Origin: JBGSPQ01 sp041738505
GTDB taxonomy: Bacteria; Patescibacteriota; Gracilibacteria; UBA1369
Assembly: GCA_041738505.1 (NCBI GenBank)
Contig: JBGSPQ010000010.1
Coordinates: 6,603 to 70,602 of the forward strand
Direction: 5' to 3'
DNA: 64,000 bases
In this document: in pieces, positions 30,213-39,033 of the stretch
Numbering within the stretch: position 1 is the stretch's first letter
How the letters are laid out: each line of letters starts with the position of its first letter
Translations under genes and position numbers: made by a program
The notes under the pieces: model-generated
Told to the model about the DNA's origin: nothing
Database searches by the model: none
The model's input: only the letters and a program-made list of their open reading frames with translations

Positions 30213-32606
30213 TCATGCCCTCTTTCTGAAATTAACATATTCCATAGAAAGGTAAGCCAGAATCATCAGGACAAGACCGAGCAGAATAAACCAGTTCAAA
30301 GACAGTTCAAAGAAGTATATTTCCGCGAACAAAGTAATCACCGCAAAGGCGCTCAATAGAAAAGTTAATGCCCAAAAAGTATTTGTCTCGCGCAGTTCGG
30401 GGAAGCTCCTTTGGGTTAGTCTTTTAAGCAGGAACACCATCATGAACAACATGAATGTTCCGGCATAAAGCAGAATGCTGGATAAATAGGGGTTTGATTC
30501 GTAGGTTAGCTGTGACGAAATATAATGCAGAAAATAGGGGTGGGACGCCCACAGCGCGAATGTGAAAGCAATTGCCATGCTGAAGGCGATCTTCCTGCGG
30601 AAAAACCTGCGGGTTACATTCCTTACACCGTCTACGTGTTCAATCGCTTCGCACACCTGGGAGATTTGCGAATAATTTTCAACGCAAATCGTAAATTTGG
30701 TAATCAGCTCACCGGTCCAGAAAGAGATGTGTCCTTTTGCAAAGACTATATTCAGTTTATGTTCGGCGATTTCACGCAATATTTTGCGCATCTGGCCTAT
30801 CATATCCCTGCTTATAACCTTTAGAGTGACCATCGTGTAATTTTTGGCACTGTCGGTATGAAAAAATTTCCGTTCCAGGAAAAGAACGATTTTACTTGTC
30901 GGTACATCCTTGTGCGGATACAAACCATTAACAAAATCCAGCGGGCTTAAAGTTCCCTCGCCGATTTTAAGCAGGACGTCTTCAATCGTTAAACATCCTT
31001 TTTTGTTCTTGCAGAACAATTTAAGCTTTTTTTGAGGTATGTCGTTAATCATGCCCAGACCAGCCCAGTCCAGTTCTTTCTGAAGAAGCCTTCTGCCGGT
31101 AATGATCTTTTCCTCTTTTGAAACCTTCCTGAAATAATCCAGAATCCTGCTTTTGGCTGTATTTGTCTTTACAAACGCCAGCCAAGACCTGCTCGGACCT
31201 TTTGGCATGTCCGAAGTGATAATATTAACGGTATCGCTGTTTTTCAGCTTGGTTGTAACCGGAACAATCTGTCCGTTTACCTCCGCCTTAATCGCCCTAT
31301 TACCGACCTCCGTGTGAATTTCATAGGCAAAGTCCACGCAGGTGGCTTCATTGGGAAGATCAACGGTAGTTCCTTTTGGCGTAAATACAAAAATCCTGTC
31401 ATGGAGAATATCGTCTTTCAGTTTCTCCATAAAATCCGACTCAACGCTGTTTTGTTCAAGTTTTTGCATTTGCATAATTTTGCATGCCCAGTTGGCCCGC
31501 CCGTCCTCCTGCAGATGAAGTGTCTTAGTGGATTTTTCAAAATATTGCGCCGCTATACCATATTCCGCTTCCAGATGCATTTGCCGACTGCGGATTTGGA
31601 ATTCGGTTGTCACTCCCTTGATGCCGAAAACGGTGGTATGAAGGCTCTGGTATCCGTTCTTCTTGGGCAGTGAAATAAAGTCCCTGAAAGTACCGGGCTT
31701 GGGCTTGAACAGGCTGTGGATAATTCCCAGCGTGTGATAACATTCATCTTTGTTATCCACAATAACGCGGAGCGCTATCATATTGTCATATTCATTCAAT
31801 TTACCGTTTTCACCGGCCGTTCTTTTATAAATGTGGTAAATATTTTTTGTTCTGCCGTACACACTGCACGAAATTTTTTGTTGAGACAGTTCTTTCTTAA
31901 TCATCTCAATTGTTGTGTCCATGATATGTTCGTTTTTTTTTCCGCCCATCTTAAGTCTGTCCGAAATCATCTGATAATCTTCGGGATACAGATGTTGAAA
32001 GCACAAATCCTCCATCTCCGTTTTAAGTTCTTCAATCCCCAGCAGATTTGCAATCGGAACAAAAATTTCCAAAGTCTCTCGGCTTATTCGGGATATTTTT
32101 TCCGGCTTGTTGATGGCGTAAAGTGTTCTCATATTATGAAGCCTGTCCGCCAGTTTGATCAGGATGATTCTTGGATCCTTGGCTGTGTGGATAAACAGCT
32201 TTTTCAAAGATTCAACCTGTCTGTTTGCCATTTCGTGCCGGTAATGGACTTTAGACAGTTTGGTGATTCCTTCCACAAGATAAGCGATTTTTTTGCCGAA
32301 TTTTGATTCAATTTCCTCTATGGACTTATCGGTATCCTCCGGAACATCATGGAGCAGAGCCGCAATCAAAGTATCCTCGTCCACATGCAGAGCACTAAGT
32401 ATCCTGGCGGTTTCATAAGGGTGAATGATGTACGGATGGCCGCTCTTTCGTAACTGCCCTTCATGTGCCAGAGCCGAAAAAGCAAACGCCTTTCTTAATT
32501 TGATTTCATGCAGGTCCGGCAAATAACGCCTCACCTCGCCGATAAGGTTATCAACGTCAACGCTGTATTCTTTTTTCAATTGTTGAAGAAGAATGACACT
32601 GCGCAT
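30213..32606 (-). CDS. rel: Bifunctional (p)ppGpp synthetase/hydrolase with C-terminal membrane domain
   Basis: 797 residues from the ATG at 32606; a GTG start at 32651 is possible. Order: HD hydrolase domain (AHEGQLRKSGHPYIIHP, then ALLHDVPEDT), synthetase domain (YGRTKNIYHIYKR, DNMIALRVIV, SLPKKNGYQSLHTTVFG), TGS domain (DRIFVFTPKGTTVDLPNEA), helical region, and an ACT domain (YTMVTLKVISRDMIGQM). The last 130 residues hold about four hydrophobic helices. Ordinary RSH proteins end after ACT, so this one is probably tethered to the membrane. Its stop abuts that of the HisA-like gene, convergent. Confidence 0.93.
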   Translation of the reverse strand: MRSVILLQQLKKEYSVDVDNLIGEVRRYLPDLHEIKLRKAFAFSALAHEGQLRKSGHPYIIHPYETARILSALHVDEDTLIAALLHDVPEDTDKSIEEIESKFGKKIAYLVEGITKLSKVHYRHEMANRQVESLKKLFIHTAKDPRIILIKLADRLHNMRTLYAINKPEKISRISRETLEIFVPIANLLGIEELKTEMEDLCFQHLYPEDYQMISDRLKMGGKKNEHIMDTTIEMIKKELSQQKISCSVYGRTKNIYHIYKRTAGENGKLNEYDNMIALRVIVDNKDECYHTLGIIHSLFKPKPGTFRDFISLPKKNGYQSLHTTVFGIKGVTTEFQIRSRQMHLEAEYGIAAQYFEKSTKTLHLQEDGRANWACKIMQMQKLEQNSVESDFMEKLKDDILHDRIFVFTPKGTTVDLPNEATCVDFAYEIHTEVGNRAIKAEVNGQIVPVTTKLKNSDTVNIITSDMPKGPSRSWLAFVKTNTAKSRILDYFRKVSKEEKIITGRRLLQKELDWAGLGMINDIPQKKLKLFCKNKKGCLTIEDVLLKIGEGTLSPLDFVNGLYPHKDVPTSKIVLFLERKFFHTDSAKNYTMVTLKVISRDMIGQMRKILREIAEHKLNIVFAKGHISFWTGELITKFTICVENYSQISQVCEAIEHVDGVRNVTRRFFRRKIAFSMAIAFTFALWASHPYFLHYISSQLTYESNPYLSSILLYAGTFMLFMMVFLLKRLTQRSFPELRETNTFWALTFLLSAFAVITLFAEIYFFELSLNWFILLGLVLMILAYLSMEYVNFRKRA

Positions 32607-32723
32607 AAGTCTGATTTTAAGATAACTTGTGAATCTAAAGTATGTCACCACCTGAAGAAACGGTCAAATTTCAATTGGTACTTGAGTACAATATGATAAA
32701 AACAGCTCAAATAAGCCAAGTTA

Positions 32724-32752
32724 TTGACGTTAGGGCGATAAAAACCTATAAT
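32724..32752 (+). promoter_or_regulatory. Consensus promoter of the sortase gene
   Basis: TTGACG (32724-32729), 17 nt, TATAAT (32747-32752). Start near 32759, 25 nt before the ATG. Confidence 0.85.
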
Positions 32753-32783
32753 TATATTTAAGGTAATCTAATTCCGCAAAGAC

Positions 32784-33791
32784 ATGAACTCCGGAAAAAC
32801 GAAAAAAAATAGCCAATCCAGAAGCAGAAACGTACCGATTAACGAAGAAAGCGGGCAAAATCCCGAGGAGGCTCCTCTTGAGCGCGTAATTCATCCCGAA
32901 GCGAGCCGCCATTATGAACTCCACATCTCCGCGGCGGCTGATCCCACCCATGCCGCTTCAGCCCAAACGGGGGGAGTGGAAAAAAAACACGCATCAACCG
33001 GACACCGCCCCTCCGCAAAAAAAGCACCGGCGGACTTTGAAACCGCGCACGCCACCCCCAAAAAAAGATCCCGTATCAGCCGGAAAATATGGAACCTGTT
33101 GGAGTGGATTGCCGTTTCCGCGCTCATCTTTACCGCGCTTTTCTTTGTCATAAATTTTTCGTCGTATTCCATGCTGTTAAAAAACAAGCTGGAAAAAGTG
33201 ACGGGAACTTTTCAGCTTGATCCTTACATAGAACAAATGATGGATGACGGGACAGCGCCGGCGGCACAGGAGCCGCTTCCGCCGGTCACCGAAAACTCTT
33301 CGTTCAGCAGCCAGATTCCTCCGCTGAAACTGGAAGTCTCGCCGCCGGACGACAGGGTGATAATCCCCAGAATCAATCAAAATGTACCGATTGTAAATGT
33401 GAGCTCGGAAAATCTGATAAAAAGAGACTGGAACGCGCTGGAAACGGACATCCAGGACGCGCTTAAAGAGGGTGTAGTACATTACCCGGGAACAGCCCAG
33501 CCCGGCGACAGAGGCAATGTGGTGATTACCGGCCACAGTTCATATTTTCCCTGGGATCCGGGAAGATTTAAAGATGTTTTTGCCCTGCTTCACGAAATTG
33601 TGGTGGGGGACACCGTGATTGTTTACCACGACCAGCACAAATACACTTATGAGGTTTTCGAAAAGAAAGTGGTCAATCCCGACGAGGTGGAGGTTTTGAC
33701 GCAGGAGGGCGATGAAAGGCTTACACTCATAACCTGTACGCCGGTTGGAACAAACTTAAGAAGGCTCATAGTATTCGCAAGACCCGTATAA
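32784..33791 (+). CDS. Sortase (class D/E-like transpeptidase)
   Basis: 335 residues. A long polar cytoplasmic N-terminus (about 110 residues) precedes one membrane helix (about 112-132), a Pro-rich stalk, and the sortase barrel in the last 150 residues. The catalytic His lies in VVITGHSSYF, the Cys in TLITCTPVGTN and the Arg in LRRLIVF, the full triad in family order. It joins surface proteins with a C-terminal signal to a cell-wall acceptor. The cupredoxin at 24780 carries a fitting LAKSG signal. It has its own consensus promoter. Class is uncertain. Confidence 0.93.
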   Translation: MNSGKTKKNSQSRSRNVPINEESGQNPEEAPLERVIHPEASRHYELHISAAADPTHAASAQTGGVEKKHASTGHRPSAKKAPADFETAHATPKKRSRISRKIWNLLEWIAVSALIFTALFFVINFSSYSMLLKNKLEKVTGTFQLDPYIEQMMDDGTAPAAQEPLPPVTENSSFSSQIPPLKLEVSPPDDRVIIPRINQNVPIVNVSSENLIKRDWNALETDIQDALKEGVVHYPGTAQPGDRGNVVITGHSSYFPWDPGRFKDVFALLHEIVVGDTVIVYHDQHKYTYEVFEKKVVNPDEVEVLTQEGDERLTLITCTPVGTNLRRLIVFARPV

Positions 33792-33804
33792 ACAACCGCC
33801 TGTT

Positions 33805-34371
33805 TTAAAGCTCCGCCAGTCTAGCCAGAAGTTCTTCCTCTTTTTGCTTTTCCTCTTCCTGAGATTTCATTTCGGCGCCGGCTATTGCCTGTCTCTTCTC
33901 TTTGGTCTCAAACTCTTTCCATTCAATCATGTGTTTTTCATTCAGCTTTTCCAGCTTATTTTCATATTCCTTATCCAGTTTGTTCAACTGCATTTTTTCA
34001 TTAAGGAGAATGTCACGGAATTTACCGATTTGATCCTCGGTCATTATCGGAAGAATCTGAAACCAGTAATCCCTCTCATCCTTATTCATGGATTCCGTCT
34101 CCTCAATCAGCTTAACCAGATCGGGAAATTTCTGAGTGACCAGATCGGGAACGGTACGCTTGTTTTGGGATGCGTCGGAAACTGCGGCAATCATATCGGT
34201 TTCTTCCAGCAGGGAAATATTGGTCGGCGGTTTTTGCGCTGTGGATGCCGGAGTTGTCCCCGTTTGAGCCGGTTGAGCGCTTCCTCCCTGAGCCGGTTGT
34301 GAAGTTCCGGTAGTACCTGCGGCACCTGTCTGTCCGGAATTTACCGGATTGATTTGTATGTCGTCAGCCAT
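33805..34371 (-). CDS. Coiled-coil protein, paralogue of 54227-54739
   Basis: 188 residues. The first 55 are Gly/Thr/Gln/Pro-rich and disordered. The rest is helical and highly charged: NKDERDYWFQILPIMTEDQI, then LNKLDKEYENKLEKLNEKH, IEWKEFE and a Lys/Glu tail. The protein at 54227 shows the same order (disordered start, DE..YFLHLL segment, IPKL...QVDEL, LKKLEKQHLADW). No enzymatic motif. It leads nowhere in known families that I recognise; it may be a structural or adaptor protein of this lineage. It is the last of three minus-strand genes. Confidence 0.7.
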   Translation of the reverse strand: MADDIQINPVNSGQTGAAGTTGTSQPAQGGSAQPAQTGTTPASTAQKPPTNISLLEETDMIAAVSDASQNKRTVPDLVTQKFPDLVKLIEETESMNKDERDYWFQILPIMTEDQIGKFRDILLNEKMQLNKLDKEYENKLEKLNEKHMIEWKEFETKEKRQAIAGAEMKSQEEEKQKEEELLARLAEL

Positions 34372-34414
34372 GTTTCAAAAATTATATCTTATTATTATAC
34401 TTAAAAATCGGATT

Positions 34415-36460
34415 TTATGCAATTCGGGCTTGCCGTGAACCTTTCACACGGGTATCCACTTCATTTAGCATTGGGCTGATTTTCTCCCAATAGCGGCTTG
34501 CCGCCGGACTGGAATTGATAATGGCCCGCCCTTGAGAATCTCGGGGATCAACCTTTAATTGAAAATGCATCGGATCGCCTTTCTCTCCAAAATGAAAGCC
34601 GGGTTCCGGCACCGATCCCCAGGCAAAACCCGACTCAACCAGTGCCATTACAACCTGGTCGGGAATATCACCTCTGCCGTCCTTGGGCCAGTTGGTTGAC
34701 GGATCAATATCAAAAGCCATACCGAAAGCATGGGAGCTCTTAATGTCGGGACTTTCCACCCCTCCGATTTTCAGTCCTCGGAAATCATAACCGTGATACC
34801 TTGAAATTTGGGGCTTGTAATTTACTTTGCTCTGTTTGATTTTCTCTTCCGCCGCTTTTAAAAACGGAATCATCATCAGGTTAATACCACCATTTGGTGG
34901 CTTTTTAAAGGGCCTGCCCAGAAAAGTCAGTTCGCCGCCGGTGACCGGATCCACATTGGTCAAGTACGGTTCGATTTCGGGTTTGGTTTTACCCAGGAGC
35001 GAAGGCATACTATCCGTTGTATATTTAGGAGAATTTTTGGCGTTGAGATCGGTTATTCTTTGTCTCAAAACCGATACATCCGAAAAGACCGGTTTTTCTG
35101 TGCCGGGACTGTATTTTTCATTCGCTTGCGGTTGATTGGCTGTGGCATCGGGAGCCTGCTGTGGCGCCGGTTGTGGGCCGATGGGCGGTTGAGATTCGGG
35201 ACCTGCGGGAGTTGGCTGTGGGCCGACGGGCGGTAGTGCTTCGGCACCCGCTGGAGCCGCCTGAGGTTGTTGGGCGGGAGTGGCGGGTGCGGGTTGCGGA
35301 CCGACGGGCGGTTGTGCTTCGGCACCTGCGGGAGCCGCCTGAGTCTGTGCGGCGGGCACGGTCGGGCCCGTTCCTTCCGGCACTGTTACAAAACCAAGCC
35401 AGTTGTTGAAAAGAGATGACTGGGCGACGGTAACTTCATGAATTTTTCCTTGATCATTTACCAGTTTCATCATCGGGGGAGGCCCGGGGTTGCTCACAAT
35501 TGCGGTGGTCTTTGCCTTTTCCTTGTCTTTTCCGTCATGGAAAAACAAAACGTCACCTGTTTTTAACTTTGAAATTTCCTTTTCGGCGCTGAAAACGCAG
35601 TTCGGCACATTTTTAAGCGATGCCAGAAAAGCGTTTGCATCGGGTTTAGCGGGAAGATTAAGCACCTTTGCAACATACTCCACATCTTTGTTTGAAGAGG
35701 TTAAAGTCTTTGTTTCATCAACTCGGGAGAAATCCACTTTAACCTGTTTGATTTCCTCTTCGGTGAATTTTTCACCGCCTGAAGTCAGCGACGTGTCACC
35801 GCTGATTTTGGAAAACAAATCTTTCAGCATTTTAAAAAGTTCAGACATCAATTCACCCAAACCCATATTTTTGGCAGTCTGTTGATAGTCCTGAAGAGTC
35901 TCAACCGTTTTCGCCGCCTGTGAATCCTTGTCTGTGTTTTCTCCGCTTTCTGCGGTGGGGGCGGCTCCATCGCCTTCGGCTTGAGCCGCCGGGGGTTCCC
36001 CGCTTTCGGGAGACTCGGGGGCATTGGCATCGGTTTCGGGAGTTTCCGCCTGAGTTGCCGGCGCGGAAGGAGCGTCCACGGGGACTCCGCCTGTCACCGG
36101 GGCTTGCTCCGTAGCATCCTGCAAAGTGTTCTTGGATCCTTCGGCATGAGCAATCAGCTCCGCCAACGCTTTCTTTAAATTGGGATCGGCCACTTCGGTC
36201 TCCATAAGCAGATGCAGATCGGCCATTTGCCCCTGACTTGACTTCAGCGAATCAACAAAATCAACAACCTTTTGTTTTTGTTCCGCGCTAAACTTTTTGG
36301 CCGCCGCCGCCGCATCGTACATCCATTCCAATGTAAGATTAATGGATTCCTCTCTTTCCGGGGTCATGGGTTCACCCATCTTTTCAGCCAGAGTTTTCGC
36401 CCATGAGGCAAAGTCAGGTAATGCCGATATGGACTCTTTGGGTTTTTCCACAGTAGTCAT
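34415..36460 (-). CDS. Large protein with C-terminal M15-type peptidase domain
   Basis: 681 residues with no signal peptide. An N-terminal helical domain (about residues 1-115), an Ala/Pro/Glu-rich linker, a helical part, then about 100 residues (245-350) with GDVLFFHDGKDKEKAKTTAIV, resembling an SH3-like or NlpC/P60-type fold. A Pro/Gln/Ala repeat linker with three PPVGPQP-like units follows. The last 140 residues look like a VanY/endolysin M15 domain: SSHAFGMAFDIDPSTN and FHFGEKGDPMHFQL supply the zinc-binding His, Asp and His. It would cut peptidoglycan peptides if exported; the export route is not visible. It sits in a three-gene unit with unassigned neighbours. Confidence 0.75.
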   Translation of the reverse strand: MTTVEKPKESISALPDFASWAKTLAEKMGEPMTPEREESINLTLEWMYDAAAAAKKFSAEQKQKVVDFVDSLKSSQGQMADLHLLMETEVADPNLKKALAELIAHAEGSKNTLQDATEQAPVTGGVPVDAPSAPATQAETPETDANAPESPESGEPPAAQAEGDGAAPTAESGENTDKDSQAAKTVETLQDYQQTAKNMGLGELMSELFKMLKDLFSKISGDTSLTSGGEKFTEEEIKQVKVDFSRVDETKTLTSSNKDVEYVAKVLNLPAKPDANAFLASLKNVPNCVFSAEKEISKLKTGDVLFFHDGKDKEKAKTTAIVSNPGPPPMMKLVNDQGKIHEVTVAQSSLFNNWLGFVTVPEGTGPTVPAAQTQAAPAGAEAQPPVGPQPAPATPAQQPQAAPAGAEALPPVGPQPTPAGPESQPPIGPQPAPQQAPDATANQPQANEKYSPGTEKPVFSDVSVLRQRITDLNAKNSPKYTTDSMPSLLGKTKPEIEPYLTNVDPVTGGELTFLGRPFKKPPNGGINLMMIPFLKAAEEKIKQSKVNYKPQISRYHGYDFRGLKIGGVESPDIKSSHAFGMAFDIDPSTNWPKDGRGDIPDQVVMALVESGFAWGSVPEPGFHFGEKGDPMHFQLKVDPRDSQGRAIINSSPAASRYWEKISPMLNEVDTRVKGSRQARIA

Positions 36461-36468
36461 GGATTGCT

Positions 36469-36867
36469 TCAGATAATATAAATATCACCGTCAGTTCCTT
36501 CCAGTTGCTCTTTATAAATTCTCATCTTATTAACCATATATTGAATTTGGTAGGATTCTTTGTCTCCCGCCTGCCAGAGTTTAAAAATATCCCTGATCGT
36601 CGCCAGCATTTTATAGGCATCCACATCGGCTTTTCCGCGCGCTTCTTCCGCAAGTCCGTCATACACCGGATGATTGATAAGAGTTCCCGGTACCAGTAAA
36701 TCAATTTCTTTTTTTTCGATTTTTTCAATCAGCATCCTTAAAAATTCCATATCTTTCGGATCCACGCCGCTGTCATCTTTAAGCGGTTTGTTCAGGTCCT
36801 CCTGGTCTTTTGGGGAGAGCTCAACCGACATATAATCGGTAACATTTTTCTTTTTATCATCAGCCAT
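36469..36867 (-). CDS. Hypothetical small protein upstream of the M15 gene
   Basis: 132 residues, soluble and charged. After a polar start it is helical: PKDMEFLRMLIEKIEKKEIDLLVPG (split by a turn at LVPGTLIN), then DGLAEEARGKADVDAYKMLATI and a final YMVNKMRIYKEQLEG. No family recognised. The stop is 8 nt before the start of the next gene, so it is first in an operon with 34415-36460 and probably 33805-34371. A helper or chaperone for the large product is conceivable but unproven. Confidence 0.65.
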   Translation of the reverse strand: MADDKKKNVTDYMSVELSPKDQEDLNKPLKDDSGVDPKDMEFLRMLIEKIEKKEIDLLVPGTLINHPVYDGLAEEARGKADVDAYKMLATIRDIFKLWQAGDKESYQIQYMVNKMRIYKEQLEGTDGDIYII

Positions 36868-37000
36868 AATTTTTGTCTTAATAATCTGTATATTTTATCA
36901 CAAAAGGGCCCAAAAAACCAGACCCGGCTTCTATGCAGTCCAATCATTGCGGAAAAATCATTTTTAAACTAAATTTAGATGGAAAAATAAACACCACAAC

Positions 37001-39022
37001 ATGGATAAAAAAGAAGCCGAAGATCGCATCATAAAACTGCGCGAAAAAATCAGGGAATTGAACTATCAGTACTTTGTATTGGATAAATCCGAGGTCTCGG
37101 AGGCGGTTCGTGATTCGCTTAAAGAAGAGCTTAAGTCACTTGAGTCAAAATTTCCGGAACTGATCACCCCCGATTCCCCCACGCAAAGAGTGGGAAGTGT
37201 ACTTTCGGGAAAATTTGATAAGGTAAAACACCTTACCCCCAAAAAAAGTCTTCAGGATGCTTTTTCCGCCGAAGACGTGAAAGACTGGAGCGAAAGAATC
37301 GCCAAACTGGTCAACGATGAGCCCATTCAGTATGTATGTGAGCTGAAAATTGACGGGCTGAACATCACCGTTCACTACAAAGGGGGCAAATTTGTACGCG
37401 CCGTAACGCGCGGGGACGGAATCCGCGGAGAGGAAGTCACACACACCGTAAAAACCATCGAAAGCGTGCCGCTTGAATTGACCGAGGAGATTGATCTGGA
37501 GGCCTCCGGCGAGGTTTACATTTCCAAGGCCGATTTTCAGAAAATCAACGAGGACCAGAAAAGGCTGGGGATGGAGGAGTTTGCCAATCCCCGAAACGCA
37601 GCCGCCGGATCGGTGCGCCAGTTGGATCCGCAGGTTGCCGCTTCGCGCAATCTTTCGGCGTTCTTTTACGAGCTGGGCAAAAATACGCTGGAGCACCCTC
37701 CAAAGACCCAGATGGAAACTCTGGAAAAATTCAAGGATTTGGGGCTTGCCATCAACAGAGAGTATCAGCAGTTCGGGAATATTGAGGATGTTTTGAATTA
37801 TCTGCAGTCCTGGCACGATAAAAGACGCGATCTGCCCTTTGAAGTGGACGGTATCGTAATCAAAGTGAACAGAAAAAACCAGCAGAAGACCATGGGATTT
37901 ACCGCCAAGGCGCCGCGCTATGCCATCGCCTATAAGTTTCCGGCCGAGCAGGCCACCACCAAAGTGCTGGACATCCAGGTGCAGGTGGGCAGAACGGGCA
38001 TACTTACACCCGTGGCTATTCTAAGCCCCGTACGGGTCGCGGGTTCCACCATTTCCAGAGCCACTCTTCACAATGAGGATGAAATGAAAAGAAAAGACAT
38101 TCGAATCGGCGACACGGTGGTTATTCAGAAAGCCGGTGATGTGATCCCCGAAGTTGTTTCCGTTTTGCCCGATTTAAGGAACGGACATGAAGTGAAGTTT
38201 GTTTTTCCCAAAAGATGTCCCGTCTGTGATTCGCGCGCGGTGCGCGAGGAGGGGGAGTCGGCTCACAGATGCGTTAATCCCGAGTGTCCCGCTCAGGATA
38301 AGGAAAGGTACATTCACTTTGTGGAGGCGTTTAACATTGAGGGGCTGGGCATAAAGATAGTGGAGCAGTTGATGGAATACCAGCTGGTTGAGGATCCCGC
38401 AGATATTTTTACGCTGTCCAAAGAGGATTTTCTGCAGTTGCCTTTGTTTCAGGAGAGGCGCGCCGACAACGTTGTTAACGCGATTCTGGCGGCGAAGAAA
38501 GTCCCGCTGGAGAGATTGTTGTTTGGCGTGGGGATAAGGCATGTCGGCGCGGAGATGGCCGTTTCTTTGGCTCACTACATCCGCGGCGAGAAAAAGCATG
38601 ATCCACTTTCCTTCGCGGAACTTATACAGATCGGTAGTGCGATGGACACCGAAAAATTGATGGAAGTGGAGGGATTTGGAGAAAAGGTGGCACAGTCGGT
38701 TACGGAATGGTTCCACAGCGAAAAGAATCTGCAGTTTTTGGAGAAGCTTTATTCCGTGGGAATTGAATTCGCCGAGGAGGAGTCACCGGGGAGTCAGAAA
38801 CTTAAAGGCCTGACTTTTGTTTTGACCGGAACAATGGATCAGCTCCCCCGCGACGAAGCCAAAAAACGCGTTCGTCTGCACGGAGGCAAAGTCAGCGGAT
38901 CTGTCAGCTCCAAAACGGACTATCTGGTCGCGGGGGAAAACCCCGGAAGCAAACAAGAAAAAGCCCAAAAACTGGGCGTTAAAATCATCAATGAAGAGGA
39001 ATTCATGAAAATGGTTTCCTAA
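37001..39022 (+). CDS. ligA: NAD-dependent DNA ligase LigA
   Basis: 673 residues, full length. It seals nicks in replication and repair using NAD. The domain Ia NMN-binding start (LREKIRELNYQYFVLDKSEV) is present. The adenylation motif KxDG reads CELKIDGLNITV, with active-site Lys near residue 116. There are an OB-fold, a four-Cys zinc finger (CPVC...CVNPEC), helix-hairpin-helix repeats and a C-terminal BRCT domain (GLTFVLTGTMDQLPRDEAKK). The ATG at 37001 fits the family. Some substitutions occur at the N-terminal Tyr-Asp residues (SEVSEAVRDSL), where YYxxDxPxxxDxEYDxL is usual. Confidence 0.96.
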   Translation: MDKKEAEDRIIKLREKIRELNYQYFVLDKSEVSEAVRDSLKEELKSLESKFPELITPDSPTQRVGSVLSGKFDKVKHLTPKKSLQDAFSAEDVKDWSERIAKLVNDEPIQYVCELKIDGLNITVHYKGGKFVRAVTRGDGIRGEEVTHTVKTIESVPLELTEEIDLEASGEVYISKADFQKINEDQKRLGMEEFANPRNAAAGSVRQLDPQVAASRNLSAFFYELGKNTLEHPPKTQMETLEKFKDLGLAINREYQQFGNIEDVLNYLQSWHDKRRDLPFEVDGIVIKVNRKNQQKTMGFTAKAPRYAIAYKFPAEQATTKVLDIQVQVGRTGILTPVAILSPVRVAGSTISRATLHNEDEMKRKDIRIGDTVVIQKAGDVIPEVVSVLPDLRNGHEVKFVFPKRCPVCDSRAVREEGESAHRCVNPECPAQDKERYIHFVEAFNIEGLGIKIVEQLMEYQLVEDPADIFTLSKEDFLQLPLFQERRADNVVNAILAAKKVPLERLLFGVGIRHVGAEMAVSLAHYIRGEKKHDPLSFAELIQIGSAMDTEKLMEVEGFGEKVAQSVTEWFHSEKNLQFLEKLYSVGIEFAEEESPGSQKLKGLTFVLTGTMDQLPRDEAKKRVRLHGGKVSGSVSSKTDYLVAGENPGSKQEKAQKLGVKIINEEEFMKMVS

Positions 39023-39033
39023 CGCGGGCGGCC

